This document shows, one piece after another, positions 62,574 to 64,000 of a stretch of DNA of 64,000 nt. This DNA comes from Cellulomonas sp. PhB143 (GTDB lineage: Bacteria; Actinomycetota; Actinomycetes; Actinomycetales; Cellulomonadaceae): assembly GCF_003752595.1 (NCBI RefSeq), contig NZ_RKIJ01000010.1:310001-374000 (forward strand), in the 5' to 3' direction. The notes beneath the pieces are model-generated. The model saw only the letters and a list, made by a program, of their open reading frames with translations, did no database searches and was not told the DNA's origin. The position numbers and the translations under genes are program-made. Each line of letters starts with the position of its first letter. Positions within the stretch are counted from its first letter, which is position 1.

Positions 62574-63259
62574 CGGCGTACCGCCAGTCGTCGGGACAGG
62601 GTGGTGGTCAGGAGGCCGACGGGGATCACGAGGATCACGTACCCCACGGCGAAGGTGAGGAAGATCGCGTAGATCAGGCTCGAGTTGAACTCGATCATGT
62701 TCTTCAGGAGCGTCGACGTCTCGGTCGCGACGCCCGCCGCAGCGGCGACGGTGGAGTTCTTGATGAGCGCGATCAGGGTGTTGCCGAGGGGAGCGATCGC
62801 GCCCCGGAACGCCTGCGGCAGGATGACCATCCGCGCGGCGGGCAGGAACGAGAGGCCGATCGCGCGCGCGGCCTCGGCCTGGCCGAGGGGCACCGTGTTG
62901 ACGCCGCTGCGGATCGACTCGCAGACGAACGCGGCGTGGTAGATCGCCAGGCCGATGACGGCGAGCCAGAAGAAGTTCGTGGGGAAGTCGTCCGACACCT
63001 GGATCTTCAGCTGGCCCCACACGCCGAGGGTCATGAAGACCATGATGATCGTCAGCGGCGTGTTGCGGAACACGGTCACGTACGCGGTCCCGACCCAGGC
63101 CAGGCTCGGGACGGGGGAGATGCGGAAGAGTGCCAGGACGCACCCGACGACGAGGGCGATCAGGCCCGCCCAGAACGTCAGCTGGATGTTGACCCAGAAC
63201 GCACCCAGCACGTCGTAGCTCGCGAAGAGCTCGCCGAACTGTGAGAGGAAGTCGCTCAC
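62570..63259 (-). CDS. gluC: glutamate-type amino acid ABC transporter permease GluC
   Basis: 229-residue permease with five transmembrane segments and an EAA loop ILPQAFRGAIAPLGNTLIAL, forming a heterodimer with GluD. The GTG start at 63259 has a ggaaagg-like site upstream. It is separated from gluB by a strong hairpin, and the ATPase GluA is expected beyond the window. Confidence 0.9.
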   Translation of the reverse strand: MSDFLSQFGELFASYDVLGAFWVNIQLTFWAGLIALVVGCVLALFRISPVPSLAWVGTAYVTVFRNTPLTIIMVFMTLGVWGQLKIQVSDDFPTNFFWLAVIGLAIYHAAFVCESIRSGVNTVPLGQAEAARAIGLSFLPAARMVILPQAFRGAIAPLGNTLIALIKNSTVAAAAGVATETSTLLKNMIEFNSSLIYAIFLTFAVGYVILVIPVGLLTTTLSRRLAVRR

Positions 63260-63325
63260 CGAGGGACGCCTTTCCGGTGGTGTCGGGTGCCGGTCGAGGG
63301 GGAGCGACCGGGGTCAGGCCGTGCG

Positions 63326-63354
63326 GGGGCGAGGAGCGCGAGGCTCCTCGCCCC
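63326..63354 (-). terminator. hairpin between gluB and gluC
   Basis: 12-bp perfect stem (63326-63337 with 63343-63354), 5-nt loop, on the transcript side between the binding protein and the permeases. Likely a partial terminator or RNA-stabilising end that makes GluB more abundant than the permeases. Confidence 0.75.
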
Positions 63355-63362
63355 GGCCGCGG

Positions 63363-64000
63363 TCAGGCGCAGTCGTCGAGCGCCGGCGGGTTCTCGTCGG
63401 CGTTGGGCGTGTACCCGGTGCCCTCGGTGTTGTCCTTGATGAAGGTGTCCCACGAGCCGTCGTCGAACATCTTCTTCAGCGAGGTGTTGATCGCCTCGCA
63501 CTGGTCGCTGTCCTTGGGGATGCCGACGCCGTAGCGCTCGGTCGAGAACGGGTTGCCGACCACCTTGACCTTGCCCTGGTTGCCCGGCTGGGCCGCGAGC
63601 CCGGCGAGGATGATGTCGTCCGTCGTGACGGCGTCGACCTGGCCGGAGGAGAGGGCGGTCACGCACTCGGCGTACCCCGGCTGCTCGAGGAGGTTGACCT
63701 TCGAGGCCAGCTCGTCCTTGATCCGCTGCGCGGAGGTCGAGCCGGAGACCGAGCAGAGGTTCTTCCCGTTGAGGGACTCGGGCCCGGTGATGTCGCTGTC
63801 GTCCTCGGCGACGAGGAGGTCCTGCCCGGCGACGAAGTAGGGGCCGGCGAAGGAGACCGTCTTCTTGCGCTCGTCGGTGATGGAGTAGGTCGCGAAGATC
63901 ATGTCGACCTGGCCGGTGCTCAGGAGCGTCTCGCGCTGGGCGGAGGGCGCCTCCTTCCACTCGATCTGGTCGGCGTCGTAGCCGAGGTCCTTCGCCACGT
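63363..64000 (-). CDS. gluB: glutamate-type ABC transporter substrate-binding protein GluB, C-terminal part
   Basis: At least 212 residues of a family 3 solute-binding protein; the frame is open to the window edge and the lipoprotein signal lies outside. Recognisable: STGQVDMIFATYSITDERK, FAGPYFVAGQDLLV, LNGKNLCSVSGSTSAQRI and SSGQVDAVTTDDIILAG. Two Cys (LCSVSG, YAECVTAL) and a further pair near the C-terminus suggest disulfides. Binds the amino acid outside the membrane and hands it to GluCD. Confidence 0.9.
   Translation of the reverse strand, partial: VAKDLGYDADQIEWKEAPSAQRETLLSTGQVDMIFATYSITDERKKTVSFAGPYFVAGQDLLVAEDDSDITGPESLNGKNLCSVSGSTSAQRIKDELASKVNLLEQPGYAECVTALSSGQVDAVTTDDIILAGLAAQPGNQGKVKVVGNPFSTERYGVGIPKDSDQCEAINTSLKKMFDDGSWDTFIKDNTEGTGYTPNADENPPALDDCA

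Overview
The window is a G+C-rich, gene-dense chromosomal segment of an actinobacterium. The gene set and order (lepB-rnhB-DUF2469-yraN-comM-dprA-xerC, rpsB-tsf-pyrH-frr-cdsA-rlmN, dxr-rip1-ispG, rimP-nusA-ylxR-infB-rbfA-truB, ribF-rpsO-pnp-M16 peptidase-dapB, dapA-rnj-ftsK-pgsA-cinA-clgR, recA-recX) follow the core order I recall for Actinobacteria, including the Mycobacterium tuberculosis stretch from trmD/rplS to recA/recX. Many GTG starts, the DUF6297 and DUF4439 proteins and the glutamate-type ABC operon beside recX fit a Micrococcales member, perhaps Cellulomonas-like. That placement is inference. I see no insertion sequence, prophage, CRISPR array, tRNA, rRNA or composition break.

Layout. 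1-7231: trmD (5' end outside the window), rplS, then a run of tightly spaced or overlapping genes for secretion (lepB), RNA/DNA hybrid removal (rnhB), DNA uptake and processing (yraN, comM, dprA) and chromosome dimer resolution (xerC). 7251-11938: an M23 peptidase and a divergent GrpB-family protein, then rpsB, tsf and pyrH, with strong hairpins after rpsB and after tsf. 12036-19859: frr, cdsA, rlmN, a DivIVA-motif protein, dxr, the rip1 site-2 protease, ispG and a GNAT protein, so ribosome recycling, phospholipid and isoprenoid precursors, and regulated proteolysis sit together. 19878-30282: a Fpg/Nei glycosylase divergent from proS, a DUF4439 lipoprotein divergent from the rimP-nusA-ylxR-infB operon, then rbfA and truB.

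30308-35520 is the most accessory-looking part: a membrane protein divergent from a TetR regulator with a palindromic operator, then ribF coupled to an ABC ATPase and a DUF6297 membrane protein, ending in a 20-bp tandem repeat. 35670-50971 returns to core functions: rpsO, pnp, M16 peptidase, dapB, azlCD, dapA, rnj, ftsK, pgsA, cinA and clgR. 51080-64000: a large Lhr-type helicase on the minus strand, DUF3046, a membrane phosphodiesterase coupled to a metallo-beta-lactamase-fold protein, recA with a clear SOS box, recX, and a minus-strand amino-acid ABC operon (gluD, gluC, partial gluB).

The clearest regulatory pattern is a -10-like hexamer exactly 6 (sometimes 7) bases upstream of the start codon of about fifteen transcription-unit-leading genes, the geometry of leaderless transcripts known in Actinobacteria. 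In two divergent pairs (azlC/dapA and fpg/proS) both -10 elements fit in about 30 bp, so the two polymerases should exclude each other. I found no convincing undescribed multi-gene system. The best candidates for a second look are the divergent promoter pairs, the phosphodiesterase/metallo-hydrolase pair beside recA, the duplicated DivIVA-motif protein, and several recent in-frame repeat expansions.
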